In this document: positions 18,365-27,348 of the stretch, piece after piece
Numbering within the stretch: position 1 is the first letter of the stretch
How the letters are laid out: each line of letters starts with the position of its first letter
Origin: Rosistilla carotiformis
GTDB lineage: Bacteria > Planctomycetota > Planctomycetia > Pirellulales > Pirellulaceae
Direction: 5' to 3'
Assembly (NCBI RefSeq): GCF_007753095.1
Contig: NZ_CP036348.1
Coordinates: 2,914,001-2,978,000, forward strand
DNA: 64,000 bases
Notes under the pieces: model-generated
The model's input: only the letters and a program-made list of their open reading frames with translations
What the model was told of the DNA's origin: nothing
The model's database searches: none
Program-made: the position numbers and the translations under genes

Positions 18365-20734
18365 ATGATAAGAACTCTATTCTGTGCCGGTTTCCTGAGC
18401 TTGATCGCAGCGATTCAACCGAATCAACTCCTCTCGCAATCTCCTCCCGATGACGGATCGGTTCTTCCGTTTCCTCCGCAGGAAATGAAGAGCGTCACGA
18501 AACCTCGGTTGCAAGATTCGCAGATGAAATGGCCCGAGCCTGCGCAACGATTGCCCAAGGATTCGCCGAACATCTTAGTTGTGCTTGTCGACGATGTGGG
18601 CTTTGGAATCTCGGAGACTTTTGGTGGGGAGGTCCACACGCCGACGTTGACCAAGCTTGCGAACGAAGGACTGCGATACAACGCCTTTCACACAACGTCT
18701 ATCTGTTCGCCTACTCGAGCTGCATTGTTGACGGGGCGGAACCACACGCGTGTATCTTCGGGGACGATCGCCGAACGGGCGGTTGCCTTCGACGGTTACA
18801 CAGGTGTTATCCCCAAGACGGCCGCTACATTTGCCGAGGTGCTGAAACAGTATGGATATCACACCTCCGCGTTTGGGAAATGGCATAACACCCCGGCGAC
18901 AGAAACGACTTCGATCGGCCCGAAGGATCGCTGGCCCAACGGCTACGGCTTCGAATACTTCTATGGCTTCCTGGCCGGCGAAACATCGCAGTGGGAACCG
19001 CGACTTGTCGAAAATTATGATGCCGTCGAACCGCCGGAAGACGAAGGCTATCACCTCACCGAAGATTTGACCGACAAGGCGCTCGCGTGGCTCGATGCTC
19101 AACAGGCGTTTGCTCCCGACAAACCCTTCTTGATGTATTGGGCATCCGGCGGAGTCCATGGGCCACACCACATCTTTCCCGAGTGGGCCGACAAATACAA
19201 AGGCAAGTTCAACGACGGTTGGGATGCCTATCGCGAGCGTGTTCACCAACGACAACTCGATATGGGGATCATTCCACCAGGGACGAAACTCACGCCGCGC
19301 GACCCCACGATGACCGCTTGGGAAGATATCCCCGCAGACCAGCTCGCATTTCAACGTCGTGGGATGGAGATCTTCGCTGGCTTCGCCGAACACACCGACG
19401 CGCAGGTCGGCCGATTGGTTGCCGGACTGGAGGAACGTGGGCTGCGGGATAACACGTTGATCTTTTACATCTGGGGCGATAATGGATCGAGCGCCGAAGG
19501 CCAGGAAGGTTCGATCAGTGAGTTGCTTGCGCAGAACAATATTCCCAACACCGTCGAACAACAAATTGCTGCACTCGACAAGATCGGCGGACTCGATGCG
19601 TTGGGCTCGCCCAAGACGGACAACATGTATCATTCGGGATGGGCTTGGGCTGGCAGTACTCCATTCAAAGCCACCAAGTTGGTCGCCTCACATTTCGGCG
19701 GCACTCGGAATCCGATGGTTGTCTCGTGGCCAAAGGGGATCAAACCCGACGCAAAGGTCCGCGACCAGTTTCATCACGTTGTCGACATCGCGCCGACCAT
19801 CTACGAAATCCTGGGGATCACTCCACCGCGAAGCGTCAATGGTCTGGACCAGATCGAGATCGACGGCACGAGTTTCGCTTACACTTTTTCAGACGGCGAT
19901 GCACAAACCAAAAAGGACGTCCAGTTCTTCGACAACAACGGCAGCCGCGCGATCTACAAAGACGGCTGGGTTGCCTGTGCGTTTGGCCCGTTCATTCCGT
20001 GGAACACACCAGCATCGGTTCCTCGCGTTGCGAAGTGGGATTCTGCTTCGGATGAATGGGAGCTCTACAACATCAGCGAAGATTTTTCAGAAGCCAACAA
20101 CCTGGCGGCGGACCAACCTCAGAAGCTCGAAGAACTGAAGAAACAGTTTCTTACGCTGGCAGAAGACAACAACGACTTTCCAATCGGAGCTGGACTCTGG
20201 CTGCGGCTTCACCCCGAAGACCGCGTGAAGACCGCTTACAAAAGTTGGAACTTTACCGCCAACACGAAGCGAATGCCGGAGTTCGCTGCGCCGGGTATCG
20301 GCCGCCAAAGCAATAAGATCACGATTGACCTCGAAGTTCCCGAGAACGCCAACGGCGTGCTTTATGCACTCGGCGGCGCTGGCGGCGGCGTCACGGTGTA
20401 CCTGGACGACGGACATCTTGTTTACTTCTACAACATGTTCATCATCGAACAGTATGAAGCTCGCAGCAGTCAGCCGCTGGAAGCCGGTAAACATAAGATC
20501 GAGATTGAGACGACGATCGCGGGGCCGGGCAAAAGTGGCACGGCGACTCTGATCGTCGACGGCAAGCGAGTCGGTCGAGCCGAACTTGTTCGTACGGTCC
20601 CCACCGCTTTCTCGGCGAGTGAAACCTTCGACGTCGGCACGGATCTCGGTTCGACGGTATCGCTGAACTACTACGACAAACGCCCCTTTGCGTTTAATGG
20701 GACGATCAACCGTTTCAAGGTGGAGCTGAAATAA
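18365..20734 (+). CDS. Arylsulfatase (formylglycine-dependent), secreted
   Basis: 789 residues, with a hydrophobic leader (MIRTLFCAGFLSLIAAI...). Active-site pieces: NILVVLVDDVGFGISETFGG (metal ligands), CSPTRAALLTGRNHTR (the C-x-P-x-R motif modified to formylglycine), FGKWHNTP, and IWGDNGSSAEGQEGS (second metal half). The catalytic part covers about 65-590; the last 170 residues form a beta-sandwich-like extension (EVPENANGVLYALGGAGGGVTVYLDDGHLVYFYNMF) found in the long PehA/AtsA-type sulfatases. It hydrolyses sulfate esters, in planctomycetes usually of algal polysaccharides. The exact substrate is not predictable. It lies 111 bases after the broken sulfatase. An anaerobic or FGE-type maturase is not identified as its partner in this window (egtB is FGE-like but distinct). 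Confidence 0.93.
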   Translation: MIRTLFCAGFLSLIAAIQPNQLLSQSPPDDGSVLPFPPQEMKSVTKPRLQDSQMKWPEPAQRLPKDSPNILVVLVDDVGFGISETFGGEVHTPTLTKLANEGLRYNAFHTTSICSPTRAALLTGRNHTRVSSGTIAERAVAFDGYTGVIPKTAATFAEVLKQYGYHTSAFGKWHNTPATETTSIGPKDRWPNGYGFEYFYGFLAGETSQWEPRLVENYDAVEPPEDEGYHLTEDLTDKALAWLDAQQAFAPDKPFLMYWASGGVHGPHHIFPEWADKYKGKFNDGWDAYRERVHQRQLDMGIIPPGTKLTPRDPTMTAWEDIPADQLAFQRRGMEIFAGFAEHTDAQVGRLVAGLEERGLRDNTLIFYIWGDNGSSAEGQEGSISELLAQNNIPNTVEQQIAALDKIGGLDALGSPKTDNMYHSGWAWAGSTPFKATKLVASHFGGTRNPMVVSWPKGIKPDAKVRDQFHHVVDIAPTIYEILGITPPRSVNGLDQIEIDGTSFAYTFSDGDAQTKKDVQFFDNNGSRAIYKDGWVACAFGPFIPWNTPASVPRVAKWDSASDEWELYNISEDFSEANNLAADQPQKLEELKKQFLTLAEDNNDFPIGAGLWLRLHPEDRVKTAYKSWNFTANTKRMPEFAAPGIGRQSNKITIDLEVPENANGVLYALGGAGGGVTVYLDDGHLVYFYNMFIIEQYEARSSQPLEAGKHKIEIETTIAGPGKSGTATLIVDGKRVGRAELVRTVPTAFSASETFDVGTDLGSTVSLNYYDKRPFAFNGTINRFKVELK

Positions 20735-21154
20735 CCGACTTGCTTTTTTGAGCTCTCTATTTTCCGCCCTATCCGAGATGCTCACCGTCAAAGCATTCAC
20801 CGCGTGATACAACGGCCCATGATCGTAAAGATCATGGGGGACGGCATCGAGTAGCGCATCCGCCCCGCAGCTAGCATTTGCCGGTCGAGAAGGATGACGA
20901 GATTGGAGTTCAACTCCCCCGCACCCAGAAATCAGTTGCAAAACTGGATAGTCGGCATCGTGAAATCCGTGTATCCTTCAGGAATTGACAAGAAATCTCC
21001 GTAACTCATTGCTATTCAAGGAGAAACAGCTTGTTGCAAATCAATGCGACCAGCCGATTGAATGCAAGTCGAGGCGGTTGAATTCGAAACGAAATCCTCG
21101 CATTGCTATCGCCTCGCGCCGCGATACCATGTTTTCAACTCAGGAGTCCTCACG
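20735..21154. other. Intergenic region with a nine-pair hairpin
   Basis: About 420 bases without a convincing gene. It contains the hairpin CCCATGATC-GTAAA-GATCATGGG at 20816-20838, which is not followed by T residues. An AGGAG ribosome site lies at its right edge before the next gene. Confidence 0.45.
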
Positions 21155-21952
21155 ATGGGACGTGTCGGAGAAACGATACACACGATCAACACCACCGTCC
21201 GCACGTTCCTGATGGTCTGCGTCGCGGGCATCCTGGGAAGCGCCGGATACGTGACGTACGATATGTTCGACGCCGAGCGACGCAAGCTGGCCGAGACCGA
21301 ATCGGCGCTTGCAACGGCTCAGGTCGAACTCGAAAACGCCGGCGTCGAGATTGCGGAACAAGCCAAGACGATTACGCGGATGGAAACGGCGCTTCAGTTG
21401 TTGAAGGTCGACCAGCGTCTGGCGCGGTTGGAAGTGCTCAGCCAGCAACCGCAACTGGCGTCGGAGATGGTTTCCACGACCGTCCGCTTCACCGAACTCT
21501 CGCCCGAGGGGAACCCGATCGGCAAACCAAAGGTCTTCACGATCGATGGTGATGTCGTCTACATCGATAACTGGGTGGTGAAGTTCGAGGACAAGTTTGT
21601 CGAATCGGCCGACATCGCCCGCGGTACGTCGCTGACCCTCTTCCGCCGCGTCTTTGGCGAACACCAAACACCCAGCGATGGCTTTGTCATCGACGAGGTG
21701 GGGTCGATGCCGCAGGCCTATCTGCGAGGCGGAGAGCCCAACGAATTCGAGCAGGAGATCTGGTCGAAGTTTTGGGAATTCGCCAACGATCGCAAACTGG
21801 CGGCCGAAAAAGGGATCCGCGCCGCCCATGGCGAAGCTGTCTCGGTGAAGACCGAAGCGGGCAAGTCGTACCTCATCGAATTACGAGCTTCCGGCGGGCT
21901 GTCGATCTATCCCGAAGACCGCCCCGTCGACGCCTTGGGCGAAAAATCCTGA
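21155..21952 (+). CDS. Membrane-anchored periplasmic coiled-coil protein of unknown function
   Basis: 265 residues from the ATG at 21155, which has AGGAG eight bases upstream; an earlier in-frame ATG at 21062 lacks a ribosome site. Residues 17-35 (FLMVCVAGILGSAGYVTYDMF) form one transmembrane segment. Residues about 38-90 are a heptad coiled coil (RRKLAETESALATAQVELEN, AEQAKTITRMETALQLLKVDQRLARLEVL). A globular C-terminal domain of about 150 residues follows (VSTTVRFTELSPEGNPIG, FTIDGDVVYIDNWVVKFED). I do not recognise the domain. The layout suggests a trimeric or dimeric cell-envelope protein. Downstream is a tandem repeat array, not a partner gene. Confidence 0.8.
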   Translation: MGRVGETIHTINTTVRTFLMVCVAGILGSAGYVTYDMFDAERRKLAETESALATAQVELENAGVEIAEQAKTITRMETALQLLKVDQRLARLEVLSQQPQLASEMVSTTVRFTELSPEGNPIGKPKVFTIDGDVVYIDNWVVKFEDKFVESADIARGTSLTLFRRVFGEHQTPSDGFVIDEVGSMPQAYLRGGEPNEFEQEIWSKFWEFANDRKLAAEKGIRAAHGEAVSVKTEAGKSYLIELRASGGLSIYPEDRPVDALGEKS

Positions 21953-21989
21953 GCTTCTCCCAAATGGCTTCTCCCCGCGAGCATTTCAC

Positions 21990-22755
21990 GCCGCGAGCAC
22001 ATCACCCGCCTGGCGCAGCCGGGAGGGTCGGAAAACGAGCGTTTAGCCAGTTTTCCGGGGAGGGCCTTACGTCGGTTCGATCGCCTTGGATTTGTCCCGG
22101 GACTCCCCTCCCCGAACTTCGCTTCGCTAGTTCGACCCTCCCCTGCCAAACTGCGTTTGTGGGAGGGTGAAGTCTCGCGTTGGCAACAGGCACTTCACCC
22201 GCCTAGCGAAGCCGGGAGGGTCGGAAAACGAGCGTTTAGCTAGTTTTTCGGGGAGGGCCTTACGCTGATTCGATCGATGCGGAATTACCTTGTGGACTCC
22301 CCTCCCCGAACTTCGCTTCGCTGGTTCGACCCTCCCCTGCCAAACTTCGTTTGTGGGAGGGTGAAGTCTCGCGCCGGCAACATGCACTTCACCCGCCTGG
22401 CGCAGCCGGGAGGGTCGGAAAACGAGCGTTTAGCTAGTTTTTCGGGGAGGGCCCTACGCTGGTTCGATCGATGCGGAATTGCCTTTTGGACTCCCCTCCC
22501 CGAACCTCGCTTCGCTGGTTCGACCCTCCCCTGCCAAACTTCGTTTGTGAGAGGGTGAAGTCTCGCGTTGGCAACAGGCACTTCACCCGCCTGGCGCAGC
22601 CGGGAGGGTCGGAAAACGAGCGTTTAGCCAGTTTTCCTGGAAGGGCCTTACGCTGTTTCGATCGATGCGGAATTGCCTTGTGGACTCCCATCTCCGAACC
22701 TCGCTTCGCTGGTTCGACCCTCCCCTGCCAAACTTCGTTTGTGGGAGGGTGGAGT
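21990..22755. repeat. Four-unit tandem repeat, period about 194 bp
   Basis: Equivalent points fall at 21998, 22191, 22385 and 22579 (periods 193, 194, 194). Each unit contains 'cgcctggcgcagccgggagg', 'gtcggaaaacgagcgtttag', 'cggggagggccttacg', 'ctcccctccccgaac', 'gcttcgctggttcgaccctc' and 'tttgtgggagggtgaagtc'. Complementary ACCCTCCC / GGGAGGGT blocks make nested hairpins inside and between units. The period is not a multiple of three, and several frames are open by chance, so it is not coding. It fills most of the 920-base spacer before the pgl gene. Confidence 0.9.
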
Positions 22756-22873
22756 GTTGTGCGGTCCTGCTTTAATCTGGTGCGGATAGCAAACGACTGC
22801 TTGCAGCTCATCGCGAACATTTTAAAAGCGATGGGAATCGATACCTCTTTGACGCTCAGACCTACAGGAAATC

Positions 22874-23611
22874 ATGACTAAACCAACGCTTGGATCGCTC
22901 GAAGTTTTTGACGACATCGCCAGTATCAGCCGTCAGGCATGCGACGATTTGATCCCGTTGTGTTGCGATGCGATCACAGCTCGCGGCGTCTGCCGGATCG
23001 CGCTGGCGGGCGGTTCGACGCCGAAGCTGCTGTATCGATTGATGGCCGAGAACCAGCAGGCGTTCGATTGGTCCAGGATCGAATTGTTCTGGGGAGACGA
23101 ACGGAACGTGCTGCCCGAGCACGACGACAGCAATTTCCGGATGGTCCGCGAGGCGATGTTGGATCACGTGCCGATTCCCGAGGCGAACGTCTTCCGCGTG
23201 CCGATCGATCCCGATGATCCCGCAGCCACTGCTAGCGCGTACGAAGCGACTTTGAAGTCGCAGTTCGGCGGCGATTCGCTCGACTGGGACCTGGTGCTGT
23301 TGGGAATGGGAGACGATGCGCACACCGCGTCACTCTTCCCACAAACGACAGCGATCGACGCCAACGACCGTTTGTTTGTCGAAAACTGGGTTGAAAAATT
23401 TGATACCTTCCGCCAAACGCTGACCGCTCCGGCGATCAATTCCGCTCGCAACGTCTGGTTCCTGATCGGCGGTGCTGGGAAGCGCGAAGCGTTACAGCAT
23501 GTCTGGGGTGATCGCCAAGCGCCGTCGGAGTTTCCATCGCAATTGATCCGCCCGGTGACCGGCAATCTGCGATGGATGATCGCTGCCGATGCGATACCCG
23601 AAACGGCATAG
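22874..23611 (+). CDS. pgl: 6-phosphogluconolactonase (DevB/Pgl type)
   Basis: 245 residues, the normal size, with AGGA before the ATG. It hydrolyses 6-phosphoglucono-lactone to 6-phosphogluconate in the oxidative pentose phosphate pathway, in the cytoplasm. Signatures: IALAGGSTPKLLYRLM, IELFWGDERNVLPEHDDSNFRM and LLGMGDDAHTASLFP, the last carrying the catalytic His/Asp region. The zwf and gnd genes are not in the window. It is convergent with the acyl-CoA dehydrogenase gene (58-base gap). Confidence 0.95.
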   Translation: MTKPTLGSLEVFDDIASISRQACDDLIPLCCDAITARGVCRIALAGGSTPKLLYRLMAENQQAFDWSRIELFWGDERNVLPEHDDSNFRMVREAMLDHVPIPEANVFRVPIDPDDPAATASAYEATLKSQFGGDSLDWDLVLLGMGDDAHTASLFPQTTAIDANDRLFVENWVEKFDTFRQTLTAPAINSARNVWFLIGGAGKREALQHVWGDRQAPSEFPSQLIRPVTGNLRWMIAADAIPETA

Positions 23612-23669
23612 TCAACGAAGGATGGAGTTGCCGCTGCAGCGTCCCTCGCCGCAGCATCTACTCGTCGAC

Positions 23670-24767
23670 CTATTCGATACCGGCCAATTCGCACAGGTGC
23701 GCGTTGGCGATCGGTTGCGGGCAGCTCCAAACCAGAAAGAAGAGTGCTTCGCGACACCAGCGTCCCGCGGGATGTCCCTGGACAAAGCCGGCGCCTTTGG
23801 CGGCCGTCAACGCCGCCTGAGAGGCTCGCAGCGCCAACCGATTGGCCCGGCCGCGCAGGTCGGCAGTCGAACAGACCTGGTTGCCGCTAGCGACACTCAA
23901 CAGATCGACTTCTAAATTGCGGACCTCGGTCTGCAGTTGCTCGGCGACCGGAAGTAGCGTTTCGCGTTGTTGCGCCTCAGCCGCCAGGAAATCGACAGCC
24001 GCCTTCGATAGTCCAATCGCCAGAGTCGACGTCTGCAGACCGCCCGTCCCCGCGCCGACGCCTTGACTCATCACATCTTCGATCGGTCCGGCGATCAAAT
24101 CGTCGGGGCCGATCGCGACATCTTGCAGATCGACTCGATCGGTCGCGCTGGCTGAAAGGGCAACCAACGGGATACCGGCTGCCGCCACGACGCCTGGGCG
24201 ATCGGTGGGGACGGCTGCCAACAATTGCCGGCCGTCGTCGAGCGTCGCTCCCACAACAATCACATCCGCGTGCGCCCCGCCCGTTACCCAGGGGCTGTAA
24301 CCCGACAAGCGATACCCGTCGCCGACCGCTTCAGCTCGCAGCACCGGCGTGCTCAGATGGCGACGACTGGTCGTCAGGTGACTGATTCCGACCGTCGCAA
24401 ATTGACTGCCATCCAACAGCGGCGGCAGCCAGCGTTTTTGAAGCGTTTCGTTTTCGCAGCCTTCGATCCGTCGGCATGCTCCCATCCGCTGGGTGATGAC
24501 AAATGTGGTCGTCAGGTCGGCAGCGGCCAGCCGCAAATAACCTCGCGTTTGATCGGCGTCGGACCATCCAAACCCGCCCGCAGTGGCAGGCATAAACCAA
24601 CGGAAGACTCCCGCCGCGGCACAAAGGTGCAACTGCGCCGCCGGCCAATCACCCGATCGGTCGGTCTGGTCGGCGAGCGTCTGCAGCCGATCGCACAAGG
24701 CGTCCATCGCAGCGGACTCGGGAGCCTGCACGACTTCAACGGCTGCATTGTCTGCGGGTTGATTCAT
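23670..24767 (-). CDS. Acyl-CoA dehydrogenase family protein
   Basis: 365 residues, slightly shorter than classic acyl-CoA dehydrogenases (about 380). The N-terminal helical domain (about 1-110) ends in TTTFVITQRMGACRRI, the middle beta domain (about 120-220) holds FATVGISHLTTSRRHL and YRLSGYSPWVTGGAHADVIVVGA, and the C-terminal helical domain includes LAIGLSKAAVDFLAAEA. This pattern fits the flavoprotein fold, but I see no clear catalytic glutamate, so the protein may act on an unusual substrate or resemble the flavin monooxygenase-like group (DszC/HpaB). Its ATG overlaps the stop of the upstream symporter by four bases, implying coupled translation. Confidence 0.82.
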   Translation of the reverse strand: MNQPADNAAVEVVQAPESAAMDALCDRLQTLADQTDRSGDWPAAQLHLCAAAGVFRWFMPATAGGFGWSDADQTRGYLRLAAADLTTTFVITQRMGACRRIEGCENETLQKRWLPPLLDGSQFATVGISHLTTSRRHLSTPVLRAEAVGDGYRLSGYSPWVTGGAHADVIVVGATLDDGRQLLAAVPTDRPGVVAAAGIPLVALSASATDRVDLQDVAIGPDDLIAGPIEDVMSQGVGAGTGGLQTSTLAIGLSKAAVDFLAAEAQQRETLLPVAEQLQTEVRNLEVDLLSVASGNQVCSTADLRGRANRLALRASQAALTAAKGAGFVQGHPAGRWCREALFFLVWSCPQPIANAHLCELAGIE

Positions 24768-26119
24768 TGCGGCTGCTCCTGTGTCAGAACTTCGCTTGCC
24801 GTCGGATCGTGGTCGACGGGAGGATCGTGAAGCATGCCGACGCTTTTGGCAATCAGCATTGCCACGGTCGCGTCACCAGTGACATTGACGGTGGTCCGGC
24901 ACATATCCAACAAACGGTCGATGGCGAAGATCAGCGCCAGCCCTTCTTCAGGGACGCCAATCGCACCCAATACGATCACCAGCATTACCATCCCGGCACC
25001 GGGTACCGCGGCGGACCCGATCGAAGCCAATGTGGCAGTCAAGACAATCGTCAATTGATCGCCCAGGGTCATGTCGATGTTGTACGCTTGGGCGATGAAC
25101 ATCGCAGCAACGGCTTGGTACAGACTGGTGCCGTCCATGTTAACCGTCGCTCCGACGGGCAGCACAAAACTGGCGACCTCTTCGTCGACTCCAAGATGCT
25201 CCTGCACGCGTTCCATCGTCACCGGTAGCGTCGCGGCGCTGGAACTGGTCGAAAAGGCAAGCAGTTGGGCCGGGGAGATGCCACGGAAAAACGAAGCATA
25301 ACTGCGGCCAGTAAACAGGACGACTAAACCGGGATAAAAAACAAACGCCATCAGCCCCAGTCCCAGTAGAACGCAGAAACCATAAACCGACAGGGCGATC
25401 AGCAGGTCGGCGCCTGGCGCTTCGACAATCAATGAACTCAACAGCGCGAAGACGCCAAACGGGGCGGCGAGCATGATCAGGTCGACAAGCTTGAGGATCA
25501 CTTCGTTCAAGCCATCGAAGAAGTCCTTGACCGGTTTGGCCGATTCATTTGGAATCAGGATCAAGCCGATTCCGAAGAAGACGACGAAGAAGATGACCTG
25601 CAACATGTTCCGATTCGACGACGAAGCGGAAAAGATGTTGTCCGGGACGATGTCGATCAACGGTTGCAGTGGGCCTTGCGATTTGGTCGCTGCCGCTTCG
25701 GCTTTGATCTTATCGATCTGGAGCGATTGGGTCGATTTCGCTTGCCCATCGGCATTGTTGCCCAACAGGTCATTGCGCGTCTGTTCGGTGATCGAACGGC
25801 CAGGAGCGATCACGTTGGCAACGACCAATCCCAGCGTGACGGCAACGATGGTCGTGAACAAATACAACAGGATCGTGCGGCCACCCATCCGCGAGAATTT
25901 CGAAATGTCCTGCAGGTCGGAGACGCCTTTGATCAGCGAGGTGATGATCAAAGGGATCGCGATCAGCTTGAGCATGTTGACGAAGATCTGCCCAAACGGC
26001 TTGATCCAATGGGAGGTGAACTGGATCCATCCAAAGTGCGACGCGATCAGTCCAAAGACTAGCCCGGCGAGCATGCCCAGGAGAATTTGCCAGTGAAGGG
26101 CAAGACGAGGTGACGACAT
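24764..26119 (-). CDS. Dicarboxylate/amino acid:cation symporter (DAACS family)
   Basis: 451 residues with about eight hydrophobic membrane spans and two hairpin loops, as in GltP/DctA. Diagnostic motifs are the serine-rich hairpin FSTSSSAATLPVTMERVQ, the NMDGTSLYQAVAAMFIAQ segment and the cation/substrate site region LDMCRTTVNVTGDATVAML near the C-terminus. It imports C4-dicarboxylates or acidic amino acids with Na+ or H+. There is an unusual polar insert (about 110-160, QTRNDLLGNNADGQAKSTQS) between membrane spans. First gene of a two-gene unit with the acyl-CoA-dehydrogenase-like protein. Confidence 0.94.
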   Translation of the reverse strand: MSSPRLALHWQILLGMLAGLVFGLIASHFGWIQFTSHWIKPFGQIFVNMLKLIAIPLIITSLIKGVSDLQDISKFSRMGGRTILLYLFTTIVAVTLGLVVANVIAPGRSITEQTRNDLLGNNADGQAKSTQSLQIDKIKAEAAATKSQGPLQPLIDIVPDNIFSASSSNRNMLQVIFFVVFFGIGLILIPNESAKPVKDFFDGLNEVILKLVDLIMLAAPFGVFALLSSLIVEAPGADLLIALSVYGFCVLLGLGLMAFVFYPGLVVLFTGRSYASFFRGISPAQLLAFSTSSSAATLPVTMERVQEHLGVDEEVASFVLPVGATVNMDGTSLYQAVAAMFIAQAYNIDMTLGDQLTIVLTATLASIGSAAVPGAGMVMLVIVLGAIGVPEEGLALIFAIDRLLDMCRTTVNVTGDATVAMLIAKSVGMLHDPPVDHDPTASEVLTQEQPQ

Positions 26120-26230
26120 GTGCGGCTCTTAGGATTCGAGGAGGGCAAGCGGCGGCAAAGCTATACGCTATCGAATCTGGCACGATTTGCAAGCAAGCCC
26201 CGTGCTCCTCACGCCTTTGGACAAACGAAA

Positions 26231-26260
26231 ACAGCGGACCGATCGAATTCGGTCCGCTGT
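26231..26260 (-). terminator. Intrinsic terminator of the DUF1559 gene
   Basis: Eleven-pair perfect stem (ACAGCGGACCG / CGGTCCGCTGT) with an eight-base loop; read on the minus strand it is followed by TTTTCGTTTGT. It lies 65 bases past the DUF1559 stop, before the symporter gene on the same strand. Confidence 0.8.
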
Positions 26261-26325
26261 CGCGATTTGTCGGTGGTGATTGAAGGGCGAACTCATAGCA
26301 CGCCCTTGATCGATCACTCCAATGG

Positions 26326-27348
26326 TTACGGCATTTGGAAAGGTTGTCCGTCGTCGCGAGCGATCATCTTTTCGTAGACGCTGTCGACTAGCGACGCATC
26401 GGCGTTTTCTTGAGCCGCGTTTGTGCTGAATTCAACCGTTTCGGTGACGAACTTTACGCTGCCGTCGGCCAGGGCGAACTGAGCACCGCCGGGATGGTAG
26501 CTGGAGAAACTAGCGTTTGCGACGTTCGCAACCCCAAGGCCGTAATTGATTCGGCCACGCGAGGTGCCTACAGCAGAGCTTAACCACTGATTGTAGTTTG
26601 GAATGCTGCCCGTCGCTGTCTGTTGAACACCAAAGAGGGTTGCCGCACCATCGATGACGAAAGTATTGTTCGTCGAGTTCTTGTGCTGCCAACGGCGTTC
26701 ACCAAACATCAACGTGTTCGAGGTGCCGTCGATGATATCGCGGAAACTGACGCTCGTGTTCTCCAAGAAAAGACCTTGGTGACCACTTGCTGAAATCGTG
26801 CCCGTCGCACCACCGAGCTTACCGACGATGATCACGTCGCCTACGGAGTTGGTACCAACGTAGCTGCAAGATGCAACATCGATGTCAGCAGGAGCCGAGT
26901 TCTTCAGCTTCCGATAGGTTTCACTGTTCAAGTCGGGAGCGACGTCCGAAGGACATTTGAAGGTGCTGATTGGCACGCGCATCATCGCTAGGGTCGTGGT
27001 GTTGGTTAGATTGGCTCCAATGCGGCTGCCGCCAACATTCAACTGATCGTGCAGTGGTGCTTGTTCAACAAACGGCAAAATCAATGCACTCCACGCCCAT
27101 TTCGACTCACTCGTCGTCATCGTTGGAAGTGTTTGATTGACCCAGCCCGCTGGGAATGTTTTGTAGGTGTCGTGATAGTTGTGGCAGGCGAGGGCCACAT
27201 TCTTGAGGTTGTTGCTGCATTGCATCCGTCGTGCCGCTTCGCGAGCTGCTTGAACCGCTGGCAATAACAGACCGACCAAAATGCCGATAATAGCAATGAC
27301 TACAAGTAGTTCCACAAGGGTGAAACCGATTCTGCTGCGTCGTGGCAT
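26326..27348 (-). CDS. DUF1559 protein with type IV pilin-like N-terminus
   Basis: 340 residues from the ATG at 27348 (MPRRSRIGFTLVELLVVIAI), which has GGAG nine bases upstream; the ATG five codons earlier lacks a site. The prepilin peptidase motif G8-F9-T-L-V-E13 is followed by a hydrophobic helix and the conserved AAREAARRMQCSNNLKN. The DUF1559 domain follows, ending in the characteristic GGAQFALADGSVKFVTETV box. Planctomycetes encode very many such proteins, thought to be pseudopilins or surface proteins processed by prepilin peptidase; no function is proven. Monocistronic, with a terminator downstream. Confidence 0.94.
   Translation of the reverse strand: MPRRSRIGFTLVELLVVIAIIGILVGLLLPAVQAAREAARRMQCSNNLKNVALACHNYHDTYKTFPAGWVNQTLPTMTTSESKWAWSALILPFVEQAPLHDQLNVGGSRIGANLTNTTTLAMMRVPISTFKCPSDVAPDLNSETYRKLKNSAPADIDVASCSYVGTNSVGDVIIVGKLGGATGTISASGHQGLFLENTSVSFRDIIDGTSNTLMFGERRWQHKNSTNNTFVIDGAATLFGVQQTATGSIPNYNQWLSSAVGTSRGRINYGLGVANVANASFSSYHPGGAQFALADGSVKFVTETVEFSTNAAQENADASLVDSVYEKMIARDDGQPFQMP

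Noticed and set aside
21990-22820. Several overlapping open frames of 60-136 codons on both strands
   Set aside because: They translate the 194-bp tandem repeat in different frames; the period is not a multiple of three and none has a ribosome site.
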